From NCBI RefSeq assembly GCF_900102085.1, contig NZ_FMVM01000006.1, positions 73,258 to 137,257 of the forward strand: a stretch of 64,000 nucleotides of DNA, in the 5' to 3' direction. The notes below the pieces were generated by a model, which did not search any database, was not told the DNA's origin, and saw nothing but the letters and a program-made list of their open reading frames with translations. A program made the translations under genes and the position numbers. How positions within the stretch are numbered: position 1 is the first letter of the stretch; every line of letters begins with the position of its first letter. Shown piece after piece: positions 46,487 through 55,489 of this stretch. This DNA is from Paenibacillus polysaccharolyticus. Lineage in GTDB: Bacteria > Bacillota > Bacilli > Paenibacillales > Paenibacillaceae.

Positions 46487-48256
46487 TTACCCTGGCTGAG
46501 TTACCCTATTTCGGGTTAGAAAATGAACTGCCTTCGCCGCCCAGATTCGCTCTGCATACACCTCATGCTGCAAATCATCAATGATGTGCATCTCAAGTTG
46601 CCTATCAGCCGCCTCTACAGGCTCCTTCCGCTTCAATATCTCCTGATATAAGCGCTCCGTCTGTTCCACCGGGCAGAGCTGATCATTCCGGCCGTGCACA
46701 AGCTGTAGATCTACTTCACACAATCCAGACGCATAGGTTAAAGGACTTCTATCCCTCAGCACAGATTCATTCTGTAACAATCCTCCAATTTCCATCTGCA
46801 AAAACGATCTTAGCTTCGCCCCACCACCAGCATACAAGCTGCTTAAGTCCGTAAACGGTGCGCAAGCCACAACGGCGCTCCACAGTTCCGGGTTTCTACC
46901 TGCCGCTAACAGCGCTAAATAAGCCCCATAACTGACGCCGTACAGTGAAACTGCCGAATAGGAACCCAAGACCTGCTCTCGAATAATCCGAATAACATCC
47001 GCATCCACACCGCCCCAATCATTCTGGATACGTTGCTTGTAATCAGAACCGAATCCTGAACTACCGGGATAATTCAGCCCAATCACCCTCACTCCAGCCT
47101 CACATAAACGTGCAATAACCGGACTGTAACTGTCCAGAAGGCAATTATGAGGCCCACCGTGCAGATAGATGACTGCCTGTTCTTCACCTCCCGGATGGAT
47201 ATCCATATAAGGAATGAACTCGTTCCCGCAACGCAGGTGTTTGTACTTGGTCTCCGGTTGCTGTACAAGATTACTGACAAGTGCATCCCCATGCCTGACC
47301 GAAATTGGCGTAATGTCACCAAACGATTCAGATATTTTATATCTTGCGGGCACCGGGGCAGTCGTAATGGACTCGAATTTACCAATGAGACTCTGCTTGT
47401 CCCTGCTGTGAACCGCTTGCGTTAACGTTCCCGGATAATCACACAGCTCAAATGTCTTTTTTCCATCCAGCGTGTACTGAACGTATTGCCACTTACCACG
47501 CCTTATTCCCTCGCATAAGATATGCTGTCGATCCACATCCAGCTGGATACGAATCAACTCAGAGAACGGCTCACTGTGCTCCAGACTACCTTGAACAACA
47601 TTCTCCTGAACGCTCATCCAGCCAGGACAAAAGCCATCTCCCGCCGGAATGCAGACAGCAATCTGATCACCTTGCTTGTCCATCACCGGATAAGCATATT
47701 CCTGATAAGGAATTTCCCGAGATGATCCGGTATCTTTCCCGTAAAAATATACTCTGCCAACCCCGCCTACATTAACACCAATCTCTCGCTCAGGCTTGGC
47801 CCAAAACACAAATTGCGGGTTATCCAGTTCTGGAGTAACCCACTCGGCTTTTTCCTTTACGGGATCGTACAGCCCGATCTGCACCGTTCCTGAACGATGC
47901 CGAACGGCAAAAAGCAGCAGGAGTTGTGCATCTTGCCGGGCAATCTGCATCACCGGAAACGGTAATTTTAGAGAGAGTGTTTGAATCATGCTTATGTGCT
48001 CCCGCTCTTTTTGGAAGACATAAATCCATCTCTCCGTCTTTTCCAGGATGATTGCCACCACTTGGTCTGTTCCGATGAATTGAACATACTGTACAGTCTG
48101 GCCCCGTTCTGTCCAATGATCGGAAAAACAAAGCACACCTTGAACATTGCCAGCATCGTCAAGCTCACACCATTCACATGTCTGGTCGTCATAACACAAG
48201 ACCATGCTTGTCCGCTCCCGGTTCACACTCATTCGGTTCAGGAATGGATTGTCCAA
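46487..48256 (-). CDS. S9 family peptidase of the lanthipeptide operon
   Basis: A 589-residue prolyl oligopeptidase-type enzyme: a degenerate beta-propeller (1-330) followed by an alpha/beta hydrolase with Ser442 in GVSYGAYLALL, Asp in HGRNDQLCP and His in DDLQHEVYAE. The gene starts with TTG at 48256 behind GGGAGGG, overlapping the upstream stop by 19 bp, so it is translated with the rest of the operon. In class III systems a POP-type enzyme removes the leader (known for flavipeptin), and this gene is the obvious leader protease candidate. The precursor here has no proline, so cleavage specificity must differ. Confidence 0.88.
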   Translation of the reverse strand: MDNPFLNRMSVNRERTSMVLCYDDQTCEWCELDDAGNVQGVLCFSDHWTERGQTVQYVQFIGTDQVVAIILEKTERWIYVFQKEREHISMIQTLSLKLPFPVMQIARQDAQLLLLFAVRHRSGTVQIGLYDPVKEKAEWVTPELDNPQFVFWAKPEREIGVNVGGVGRVYFYGKDTGSSREIPYQEYAYPVMDKQGDQIAVCIPAGDGFCPGWMSVQENVVQGSLEHSEPFSELIRIQLDVDRQHILCEGIRRGKWQYVQYTLDGKKTFELCDYPGTLTQAVHSRDKQSLIGKFESITTAPVPARYKISESFGDITPISVRHGDALVSNLVQQPETKYKHLRCGNEFIPYMDIHPGGEEQAVIYLHGGPHNCLLDSYSPVIARLCEAGVRVIGLNYPGSSGFGSDYKQRIQNDWGGVDADVIRIIREQVLGSYSAVSLYGVSYGAYLALLAAGRNPELWSAVVACAPFTDLSSLYAGGGAKLRSFLQMEIGGLLQNESVLRDRSPLTYASGLCEVDLQLVHGRNDQLCPVEQTERLYQEILKRKEPVEAADRQLEMHIIDDLQHEVYAERIWAAKAVHFLTRNRVTQPG

Positions 48257-49713
48257 CCGGATTCCCTCCCCTCATGCCAATATTTGAATTGCTCCCAGGT
48301 ATCAAGCTGTAGTTCCAGCTTGAGCGTAAGCTGATGCTGTGTGGCCGTTGCTGCGGGACTCTCTGTTCCCAAACTACTTAACGCTTGCCGGATCAAACGG
48401 ATTTGCTTCAGATTGGTTGCTGGCAATCCCGCGATCAGAAGACGATACACCTCCGCAGCATGTTCCTCTTCCCCTTGCTGGATGAGCACACCAGCCATTT
48501 CGATTGAACGTTGCAACAATTTGGAAGGAATTGAACCCGTCTTCATCCGTAACACTTGAATCAACATTTTGTATTCTAACTCCTGCTCGCCGAGTTGTTG
48601 ATATACCGACATTTTTAATTGAAGTATATGCCCGAGCCAACCAGAGTACACACCTGTACAGAGCTTCTCGCCAGCTATTAGTGTTGTCTCGGCATCCATG
48701 AGAAGTCCTGCCCGGATCTGCAACCCTGCAATATTTAGAGCCGTTTGAATCTGAAAAACATGCCGATCCGGCCCTGGAGGAAGCTCACGAATACGCATCC
48801 CGGCTCGCTTCTCCAGTTCAATTGCACGTGAGATCTGGCCTTCCTGCATCTCAATTAATGCTTCACCGTTATCTAGTGCCGCCTCTTTTCCAATGCGATA
48901 AACTTCGTCCAATTCCTCATGCTCCAGAACGGCCCGAGCGTGAGCATAACATTCTCTTGCCTCGTCATAATCATCCCCATTTTTGGTTAATAACTGACCC
49001 AGTTCAAACCATAGAATGGCCTGCTGCGAAGCTGATAATTGTTGGAATATGGCGTTTTGACTAAAAAAGCGAAAACAAGCCCTGTACCGCAGGTGATTAT
49101 CCGATTTGCACAACAAAATCCAGGCCAGCCTGTTATATAGAGCCAATGCTTTACGTTGTTGCTTACCTTCCGCTTCACCGTGCCTACCAGCCATCCGCAA
49201 CTGTTCATTTAACAAACGCCGGGTATGTTCCGGTGTATCTCTCACCAGAGAAATAGCCAGCCTCGATACATGTTGGGGAAGGTTAACACTCACGGGATAT
49301 TGATGAAAAAATAACAATACGCTTACGTCCTTTAGTTTTTGACGATAGAGCAGATGATGTATGGCTCCCAAATCTGCAGGATGCAGACCGGAGACCACCT
49401 CAACCAAGATCCATTTCCGTGGCCCCGGTGCCCAGCCGGCTCGATGGAATCGGAGCAATGCATTTTTGCATGCCACCAGATCATCAATCGGGTGAACCGG
49501 GTTCAACTGATAAATGAATGGCAACGTGTGATACGCATCATCAAGCACAAGGCGAATCGCCTGATCCTGCCAATGCATACTTAACTTGCGTAGCTCTTGC
49601 TGCACAATATCCGAACGTCCTTCAACCACAAATAACCCTGGTTCGTGGCTCGCACGAAACCATGTACTTCTCAGATCATGATAGTCCGTACTTTCCAGCA
49701 AAACAGGTTTCAT
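48238..49713 (-). CDS. TPR-repeat protein of the lanthipeptide operon, unknown function
   Basis: A 491-residue protein. The N-terminal third has strand-rich features reminiscent of a degenerate STAND/AAA ATPase (WILVEVVSGLHPADLG, then LLFFHQYPVSVNLP), but no Walker A P-loop is present. The C-terminal two thirds are TPR-like helices (FELGQLLTKNGDDYDEARE, AAEVYRLLIAGLPATNL). The start ATG shares four bases (ATGA) with the preceding gene's stop. I do not recognise the family. Within a lanthipeptide operon it could be a scaffold, immunity factor or chaperone (inference only). Confidence 0.75.
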   Translation of the reverse strand: MKPVLLESTDYHDLRSTWFRASHEPGLFVVEGRSDIVQQELRKLSMHWQDQAIRLVLDDAYHTLPFIYQLNPVHPIDDLVACKNALLRFHRAGWAPGPRKWILVEVVSGLHPADLGAIHHLLYRQKLKDVSVLLFFHQYPVSVNLPQHVSRLAISLVRDTPEHTRRLLNEQLRMAGRHGEAEGKQQRKALALYNRLAWILLCKSDNHLRYRACFRFFSQNAIFQQLSASQQAILWFELGQLLTKNGDDYDEARECYAHARAVLEHEELDEVYRIGKEAALDNGEALIEMQEGQISRAIELEKRAGMRIRELPPGPDRHVFQIQTALNIAGLQIRAGLLMDAETTLIAGEKLCTGVYSGWLGHILQLKMSVYQQLGEQELEYKMLIQVLRMKTGSIPSKLLQRSIEMAGVLIQQGEEEHAAEVYRLLIAGLPATNLKQIRLIRQALSSLGTESPAATATQHQLTLKLELQLDTWEQFKYWHEGRESGWTIHS

Positions 49714-50510
49714 GAGGGCTCCCTCTCTTTCCTGATCCGGCATACATGTATAAGTTCAGGCACCTGCTGTAAAGGCAATGCACTCATCAAGCGATAGCTC
49801 CCTTGATTGTTTGCATCAAGAGAAGCCTTAATCTGCTTTTCCGGGTCGGAACTGCACTGATGGAGAGCATAAGCAACAAGCCACCGTGCCCAGCCCTTGC
49901 GTTTTGCCGCTGGCATGGTGAATATATGTGACAGAAGGATGCTATCAAACTCATCACTTAACAGACAGCCTCCGATCTTCGTTCCTTCCAGTTCCACAAG
50001 TCCCGACCCTTCCAGTAAACGTCCATACAGCCCTTCATAGATTTCATCCACTGCCTTGCGAGCAGCTTGGATTCCGGGGCAGGTTGGATCACTGCTTTGA
50101 AGCAAATGAGCCATAACTTCCTCTTGCCCTTCTGCAGGCAACCACTTCCCGTTCAGGTCCGGCATAACCGGAACAGAAATGTGCTTAAGATCACCGTAAA
50201 AGCGATATCGATGGGCAAGCACATCCGCCTTATACCCGAGCCTTTCCCATGGAAACGAGGCGGGTACAGTTACATATATAGAGGAGTAGGACAACGTATC
50301 CAGTAAGGATGTGATCTGTCCTTCCCAATATGCATGAGATGAAGCTTCACTCCATAAATCCATCATATATTGACCTTCCCCATGATCTATCAACAGCATG
50401 GAAGAGATCGTTTCTCTTTTCCGAGGCTCACTGGCATAGTATCGACCCCCGACCTTGCCGGGTTCATGCTGACATTGCGGCAGGATATCAGCTATGGATG
50501 TTTGCATCAT
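49710..50510 (-). CDS. GNAT-like acetyltransferase of the lanthipeptide operon
   Basis: A 266-residue protein. The C-terminal half (about 175-260) has the GNAT fold: a strand with LLSHIFTMPA, the acetyl-CoA loop region KRKGWARWLVAYAL, and the downstream SLDANNQGSYRLM. The N-terminal half is unfamiliar and could bind the substrate peptide. The ATG at 50510 is nine bases behind GGGAGG and overlaps the synthetase end by 23 bp. In paenibacillin (a class I lantibiotic of Paenibacillus), PaeN acetylates the N-terminus, so modification of this peptide is plausible (inference). Confidence 0.72.
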   Translation of the reverse strand: MMQTSIADILPQCQHEPGKVGGRYYASEPRKRETISSMLLIDHGEGQYMMDLWSEASSHAYWEGQITSLLDTLSYSSIYVTVPASFPWERLGYKADVLAHRYRFYGDLKHISVPVMPDLNGKWLPAEGQEEVMAHLLQSSDPTCPGIQAARKAVDEIYEGLYGRLLEGSGLVELEGTKIGGCLLSDEFDSILLSHIFTMPAAKRKGWARWLVAYALHQCSSDPEKQIKASLDANNQGSYRLMSALPLQQVPELIHVCRIRKEREPS

Positions 50511-53238
50511 ATACCTGTACCTCCCTGGTCTGGTCGAAGCCTGAATATACCATGGGTTCAAAAGAAACCGCAGGATAAAATCGGCGAAGCAGAAAAGAGT
50601 AAATTCCCATGTATCCTGTCATATAATCTGGAGAAAATGATTCCATATCCTCCAGTGGCCACATCCAAAAGTCTTCCTGCACATCACTGCGAAGCATGTA
50701 TAGACTCTGTGTATACTCTTTCAATTTGGCTTCGTATCTGCCAGGGAAACCCCGATTGGCCATGATCAAAAAGTCTCCGTTACCCGCGATCCCATGACAC
50801 TGGCCGAAAGAAGCAAAAATGGTCGACTGGGCTACCGCATCTGCGGCCTGCTGACCAAGTCTGTAACATACCGGATCTTGCAGAACCTCGGCTGCAGTCA
50901 GTAAAAACCGTCCTATACCCGCCGAACCATTACACCAATGAACCCAGAGAGCATCCGGCTTTTCGGGGGAAGCAGGCCATAACCTCACCCCATTCTTGCC
51001 TTCGTAACTCGCTTGTTCCAGCGTGTCCACAATGCGCTTCACCGCCGAATAATACTCGCCCTTCCCCGTCTGCTTCGCTAAAGCAAGCAAGAAATAACCG
51101 ATCCCTGCCATGCCATGCGAAAACCCATACGAGTGGTGGCTTTTTTTATCCGACTTGTCCTTCACTTCCCACATGCTCAGCCCGTCTTCTGTTCGCTTTT
51201 CCTGCTGTAAAATCATTTCACCGAGTTCATCAGCCCTTGTCAAAAGTTCGGAACAACCTCCAAGATGATGTACCTCCATCAGCATTAATCCTAGACCTGC
51301 CGCTCCATGACTGATATTGGTTTGAACCGGGTCATGCCTCGTCATCTCCAAGGCCAGATTTTCAGCAATGCGAAGTAACGGTTTATCATCCAGCGCATCC
51401 GCTGTCTGTGCCAGTGCCCAAGGAACAGCCCCATAACCGAAATACAGGCTTTCTGGCGTTTCTTCGGGAACATAAGGCGTATGATTCAATATCCACTCCA
51501 ATACTTCACGTGCATACTGATGATACTTTCTGTTCTGCGTAATCTTCCCAAGCTGATGAAAACCATAGGCCATGCCCGTCCATCCAAAGTTGAAATTAGC
51601 CGGGTGGAACATTTTGCTCATGCTATTTTCGGGATAAAGTTGGTGAGCATTGTTCAAATCAAGGGATTGAACCAACTTATTAGCCATGAGCTCGGCTTGA
51701 TGAAGTACTTCTTCTGCCGTCATGCCTGCTTCATTCGCGCGCGAAGATTGCTCGCTCCCTGTTAAATCGCCCTTAGCTTGTTCACACATACGTATTAGCT
51801 GTTCACGTATTTCAGATAAATCATTATATCGTGCAGACATGATCTCGATCCCCAGACTTCCCAGCCCAAGAAGCTGTCTATCATTGAGATTGTCCAAATA
51901 GGCTTGTCCAGCAGACAGGTGAGACTGTCTGTATTTCAAATAAGGGTCCATGGAGGTTGCCATGTAATAATAAACGGCTCCCAGCGCGTAAAGATCATCG
52001 GAGTATTCCGATCGCTGACTGTGCTCTCTTCCTCGAAGCACATAACCAGGCGTGTGCCCTGTTAATGGTTTTACCTGACTTTTGCTATGTTTCACATAGG
52101 CTAACTCCAGATCGATTAATCGTATACTTCCGTCAAGCAAGACCACAATATTGTTGGGCGTGAGATCATTGATGACAATTCCTCTATTGTGAAACTCCTG
52201 CACGATATCCAGAATATCTAAGCCGATTCGGTAAAGCTCTGCCTGATTGTCATCGGCAGCTACATGTCTGCGGTGGACATGCTCGCGCAAGCTGATGCTC
52301 TCGAAGTATTCCAGAATCAGATATCGATTCCGTTCAGCACTGAACAGATCGATTGGCCGCGGAGTATACCCCGTATCCTTCATCAGATCAAGCACATGAT
52401 ACTCGTTATCCAGATAATCATGGGCAGAACGTCCGGCACCATCCACACGCATGAGATGAACCGCTTCTTTCATCACAGCTTGCTCATGCCGGGACGTGGA
52501 GACAAGAAATACGCCTCCTTTGCCCGATTTTTTGAGCACCCGCTTCACACGGATTTTACGTATTCCGAACTCATTGTTACTGGAATTATTTAGATTGTTT
52601 ACTGCCTCATTTTCTTTCTTCCACCCGGCCTGTATGCTCACCAGTTCTTCCGGCTCTTCTACCCACTCGGGCTTGTATCTGCCTGGTATTCTTCGGTCCT
52701 CCTCCAGTCTACCTTCCGGGTTCCGGATCGCATATACTTTTGCCGCAGAGTAACGATCATAATAGAACCGGTCTACAAAGGCTCCATAGCGATAAAATAC
52801 ACATGAACTTCCCCGGTAGGCCCGATCTGTAGGAATCGCGGGGCCTTTCAGATCCCTCGTACATGCATACATCTCCTCAAGCAATTGTATAAATTGTTCA
52901 TCACTGCGTGCATAGATCGTCACACACTTCCCGGTCTGAGGTAGCGGTGTAGAACCATTGGATGTTTCAATTAACTTCAGCCCACTATTTACGACTTTCC
53001 ACATCACACCATACGTTGTCAGAATGGGTGTAATCCTTCGTAGCAGTTCCGCTCCCTCTACAGGCACAACCGATAAATGAATCTTCCATCCCTGCGGGGG
53101 AAGTGTTAATCGGTCCGGTTTAAAACAAATCCAATGGCCGTCATTCGACCATTGGATGGATTCGGGTAGATCCCGGATTATATAATACAAAGCGTTCTCA
53201 TAGGCGTCCTTCTTTTCAGTCAGGCTTGCTGATTTCAA
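50488..53238 (-). CDS. lanthipeptide synthetase (lyase-kinase-cyclase), class IV-like
   Basis: A 916-residue three-module enzyme that phosphorylates Ser/Thr, eliminates phosphate and cyclises Cys onto the dehydro residues. The N-terminal lyase-like domain has QGWKIHLSVV and IPTDRAYRGSSCVFYRYGAF. The kinase domain (about 235-500) has GIVINDLTPNNIVV as catalytic loop and RLIDLELA as the metal-binding site. The LanC-like cyclase has Cys769 (VHWCNGSAG), Cys814 and His815 (GQCHGIAG). Zinc ligands are absent from class III LanKC and kept in class IV LanL, so class IV is indicated. The start is a TTG behind AAGGAG. It is likely co-transcribed with the precursor gene 120 bp upstream. Confidence 0.92.
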   Translation of the reverse strand: MKSASLTEKKDAYENALYYIIRDLPESIQWSNDGHWICFKPDRLTLPPQGWKIHLSVVPVEGAELLRRITPILTTYGVMWKVVNSGLKLIETSNGSTPLPQTGKCVTIYARSDEQFIQLLEEMYACTRDLKGPAIPTDRAYRGSSCVFYRYGAFVDRFYYDRYSAAKVYAIRNPEGRLEEDRRIPGRYKPEWVEEPEELVSIQAGWKKENEAVNNLNNSSNNEFGIRKIRVKRVLKKSGKGGVFLVSTSRHEQAVMKEAVHLMRVDGAGRSAHDYLDNEYHVLDLMKDTGYTPRPIDLFSAERNRYLILEYFESISLREHVHRRHVAADDNQAELYRIGLDILDIVQEFHNRGIVINDLTPNNIVVLLDGSIRLIDLELAYVKHSKSQVKPLTGHTPGYVLRGREHSQRSEYSDDLYALGAVYYYMATSMDPYLKYRQSHLSAGQAYLDNLNDRQLLGLGSLGIEIMSARYNDLSEIREQLIRMCEQAKGDLTGSEQSSRANEAGMTAEEVLHQAELMANKLVQSLDLNNAHQLYPENSMSKMFHPANFNFGWTGMAYGFHQLGKITQNRKYHQYAREVLEWILNHTPYVPEETPESLYFGYGAVPWALAQTADALDDKPLLRIAENLALEMTRHDPVQTNISHGAAGLGLMLMEVHHLGGCSELLTRADELGEMILQQEKRTEDGLSMWEVKDKSDKKSHHSYGFSHGMAGIGYFLLALAKQTGKGEYYSAVKRIVDTLEQASYEGKNGVRLWPASPEKPDALWVHWCNGSAGIGRFLLTAAEVLQDPVCYRLGQQAADAVAQSTIFASFGQCHGIAGNGDFLIMANRGFPGRYEAKLKEYTQSLYMLRSDVQEDFWMWPLEDMESFSPDYMTGYMGIYSFLLRRFYPAVSFEPMVYSGFDQTREVQVYDANIHS

Positions 53239-53358
53239 TGAGAATCACTCCTTTTTTGAAGTAGAGTAAGAGGGGGAGGTACAATTATTTTAGTTTAGTA
53301 ATACGAAATCAAAGACTTATCTTACGAATCATTCAGTGGTTCGAGACGATGAAGAGTT

Positions 53359-53496
53359 CTAAGCCTCTACAACGATCGTTTGTGAGCTTGTCCAGCTGCA
53401 CACTGTACACAAGCTAGTTTCCTCGAACATGTTGTTATCCTCTTCAACCTCCAGAGCCATCAAATCCTGTACAGATAAAATTTCCTTGTTTTCCAT
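53359..53496 (-). CDS. lanthipeptide precursor peptide
   Basis: A 45-residue peptide, MENKEILSVQDLMALEVEED at the N-terminus. The leader shows the ILxLQ-type amphipathic helix known from class III precursors. The probable core begins around residue 27 (TSLCTVCSWTSSQTIVVEA) with Cys30 and Cys33 and eight Ser/Thr. There is no proline and no double-glycine or other obvious cleavage site; the core boundary is a guess. RBS GGGAGG lies eight bases before the ATG. It is 120 bp upstream of the synthetase and on the same strand. Confidence 0.85.
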   Translation of the reverse strand: MENKEILSVQDLMALEVEEDNNMFEETSLCTVCSWTSSQTIVVEA

Positions 53497-53668
53497 GATA
53501 AATTACCTCCCATTTGTCTCCCCCTCTTATAAACCAAATTCTACATAAAATTTTAAATTCCTTCTTTTTAATTGAATTTTTTTACAAAAATTATTTAAGA
53601 AACCCATATATAGTTGTAATACATGTCATAATCTTTGGTTTTCCCTTAAAAAAAGGAGTAATCTAACA

Positions 53669-54964
53669 TCAAATCCCAGACGAAACGGACGATTTCCTGT
53701 GTGAGGTATGTCCTTCTCGATCTTCCCGAAAAGGTCTGACAAACAGGCTTGCCGTGCCCATAAAAATAACAAACATGCCGATTCCCATGTACACCCAGGA
53801 TGGACTATAGGCTTCAATTAACCATCCTCCGAGTAACAAACCGAGCGGGTTACTAACACCACTCATAAGTACTCCCATACTATTCATGACACGTCCTCTT
53901 TTTTCTTCCGGTGTAGATAACAGAATGGAAGTGACTAACGGTACATTTACAAGAGCAAGCCCCAACATCAACAGGAAAGAGCAGGCAATGGCAAAGTACA
54001 AGTTAGGATACATCGGCATGAACAGCAAGCTTGCGCCCGAGATCAGATAACTGATTAGGAACCAATGGGCGAGTGACAGACGTTTGGCATATTTTCCACT
54101 AAGCAAAGAACCAACGATACTGCCAGCGGCAAAAGCAGATTGAAGCAACCCATATCCTTGTGGCCCGGCTTCAAGCACCATATTGGCAAAAATCGGCGTG
54201 AAGATATGTAGCGGGGCCCCTGCAAAATTGATAATGGCACCAAAGATAATACAGCAGGCCAAAACTTTGTTTGAAAATAAAAAGGTAATCCCTTGCATGC
54301 TGTCTTTGACAAAACCTGAAAATCCTTTTTGTTTAACCACTTTGGTCACAGGGATACGAATGAAGGCAATAGCAAGTGCGGATAACAGAAAAGTGATCGC
54401 ATAGATGAACAAGATGGACTGTACGGAGATAAAGGCAATTAAAATTCCCCCTAGAGCATAACCGAGAAGTTCTATCGTTTTGGAGGAGGAGTTCAATAGG
54501 GCATTGGCTGGAGCGAGTTGCTCTGCCGGTTTGGGCAGAATCGCCGGAATGACCGTCTGAGTGGCAGGGTTGAACATGAAACCGAGAATCGCAATGAGCA
54601 GATTGGCTACATAGATATGCCACGGAAGCATGCTACCCGTCAGAAATAGAATCGCTAAGATACAAGCAATAACCGCTCTCCATATGTCGGTCCAGATCAG
54701 CAATTGTTTCTTTGGCAGACGGTCACTGATCGTTGCAAGTGGAATACCCAGAAAAGCATAGATCAAATAGGGAAGCATCGGAATTAATGCCGCAGCAAGT
54801 GCGGATTCAGTTAACTGCAAGATGTACCACATCGTGGCCATGGAAAATAAAATCTGACCTGCACCTGAGACAAGCCTGCCTACCAGTAGCACTGTAAAGG
54901 AAGGTATTCGTAACACGGCAAGATAGCCGTCTTCGCCAGTCTTATTTGTTGTATTCTGGTTCAT
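53669..54964 (-). CDS. MFS transporter upstream of the lanthipeptide precursor
   Basis: A 431-residue permease with about 12 helices. The cytosolic loop SDRLPKKQLLIWTDIWRA and the C-terminal motif EEKRGRVMNSMGVLMSG match the DHA/MacB-less efflux branch of the superfamily. The ATG at 54964 lies eight bases behind GGAGG and overlaps the regulator end by 23 bp. Lanthipeptide classes III and IV usually use ABC exporters; none is present, so this MFS could export the product or give self-protection (inference). Substrate unknown. Confidence 0.82.
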   Translation of the reverse strand: MNQNTTNKTGEDGYLAVLRIPSFTVLLVGRLVSGAGQILFSMATMWYILQLTESALAAALIPMLPYLIYAFLGIPLATISDRLPKKQLLIWTDIWRAVIACILAILFLTGSMLPWHIYVANLLIAILGFMFNPATQTVIPAILPKPAEQLAPANALLNSSSKTIELLGYALGGILIAFISVQSILFIYAITFLLSALAIAFIRIPVTKVVKQKGFSGFVKDSMQGITFLFSNKVLACCIIFGAIINFAGAPLHIFTPIFANMVLEAGPQGYGLLQSAFAAGSIVGSLLSGKYAKRLSLAHWFLISYLISGASLLFMPMYPNLYFAIACSFLLMLGLALVNVPLVTSILLSTPEEKRGRVMNSMGVLMSGVSNPLGLLLGGWLIEAYSPSWVYMGIGMFVIFMGTASLFVRPFREDREGHTSHRKSSVSSGI

Positions 54965-55325
54965 TTCCATCGCCTCCAATCGGAATCTCCCCACGCTCAT
55001 CCGCTTGTTTTAATTGAGCAACCAGACCCGATTCTTGTATTCTGCGCTGCATTTTAGCTTTGACTTGTTCCAGTTCTGCGGTGTACTCCTGCAACTCGTG
55101 AAACAGTGTCTGGTGCGTGCGAATTCCTTCCCGAATCAGCATTGCAGTCGCATCTGAGCGGTTTTTGGCGAGTTCCAGAAATACCATTTGGTCGATCACA
55201 TCAATCTCATCCTGACTTAATCGAACGGAAACTACCCCCTTGGTACCTGGAAGATTTTTAGCAGCCTGTTCCATTGATCGCTCGATCATTTGATTGAACT
55301 GTATTTTTTGATTCTTGTTCAACAT
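54942..55325 (-). CDS. ribbon-helix-helix regulator
   Basis: A 127-residue protein with an RHH (CopG/MetJ-like) core: GVVSVRLSQDEIDVIDQMVF then ATAMLIREGIRTHQ. A C-terminal coiled coil (QEYTAELEQVKAKMQRRIQE) is likely for dimerisation. The gene overlaps the MFS start, so it probably represses the pair, possibly in response to the transported substrate (inference). A toxin partner was not found. Confidence 0.75.
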   Translation of the reverse strand: MLNKNQKIQFNQMIERSMEQAAKNLPGTKGVVSVRLSQDEIDVIDQMVFLELAKNRSDATAMLIREGIRTHQTLFHELQEYTAELEQVKAKMQRRIQESGLVAQLKQADERGEIPIGGDGNEPEYNK

Positions 55326-55489
55326 ATATCCTCCATTTTTTATGATCTGTAATTTGTAAATCGTAAATTGTATTTATTTTACATTATCATGTAAAAATAT
55401 GGTTGTAAAGCAAAAAACCTTTGGTTTCCCAAAGGTTTATGATCGTTATTTTTTTACATTTGCCGTGTTCGTGGGTTCCGGTTCAAACT

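Noticed and set aside
54942..55325. Toxin-antitoxin module
   Set aside because: The RHH protein could be an antitoxin, but the overlapping gene is an MFS permease and no toxin is adjacent.
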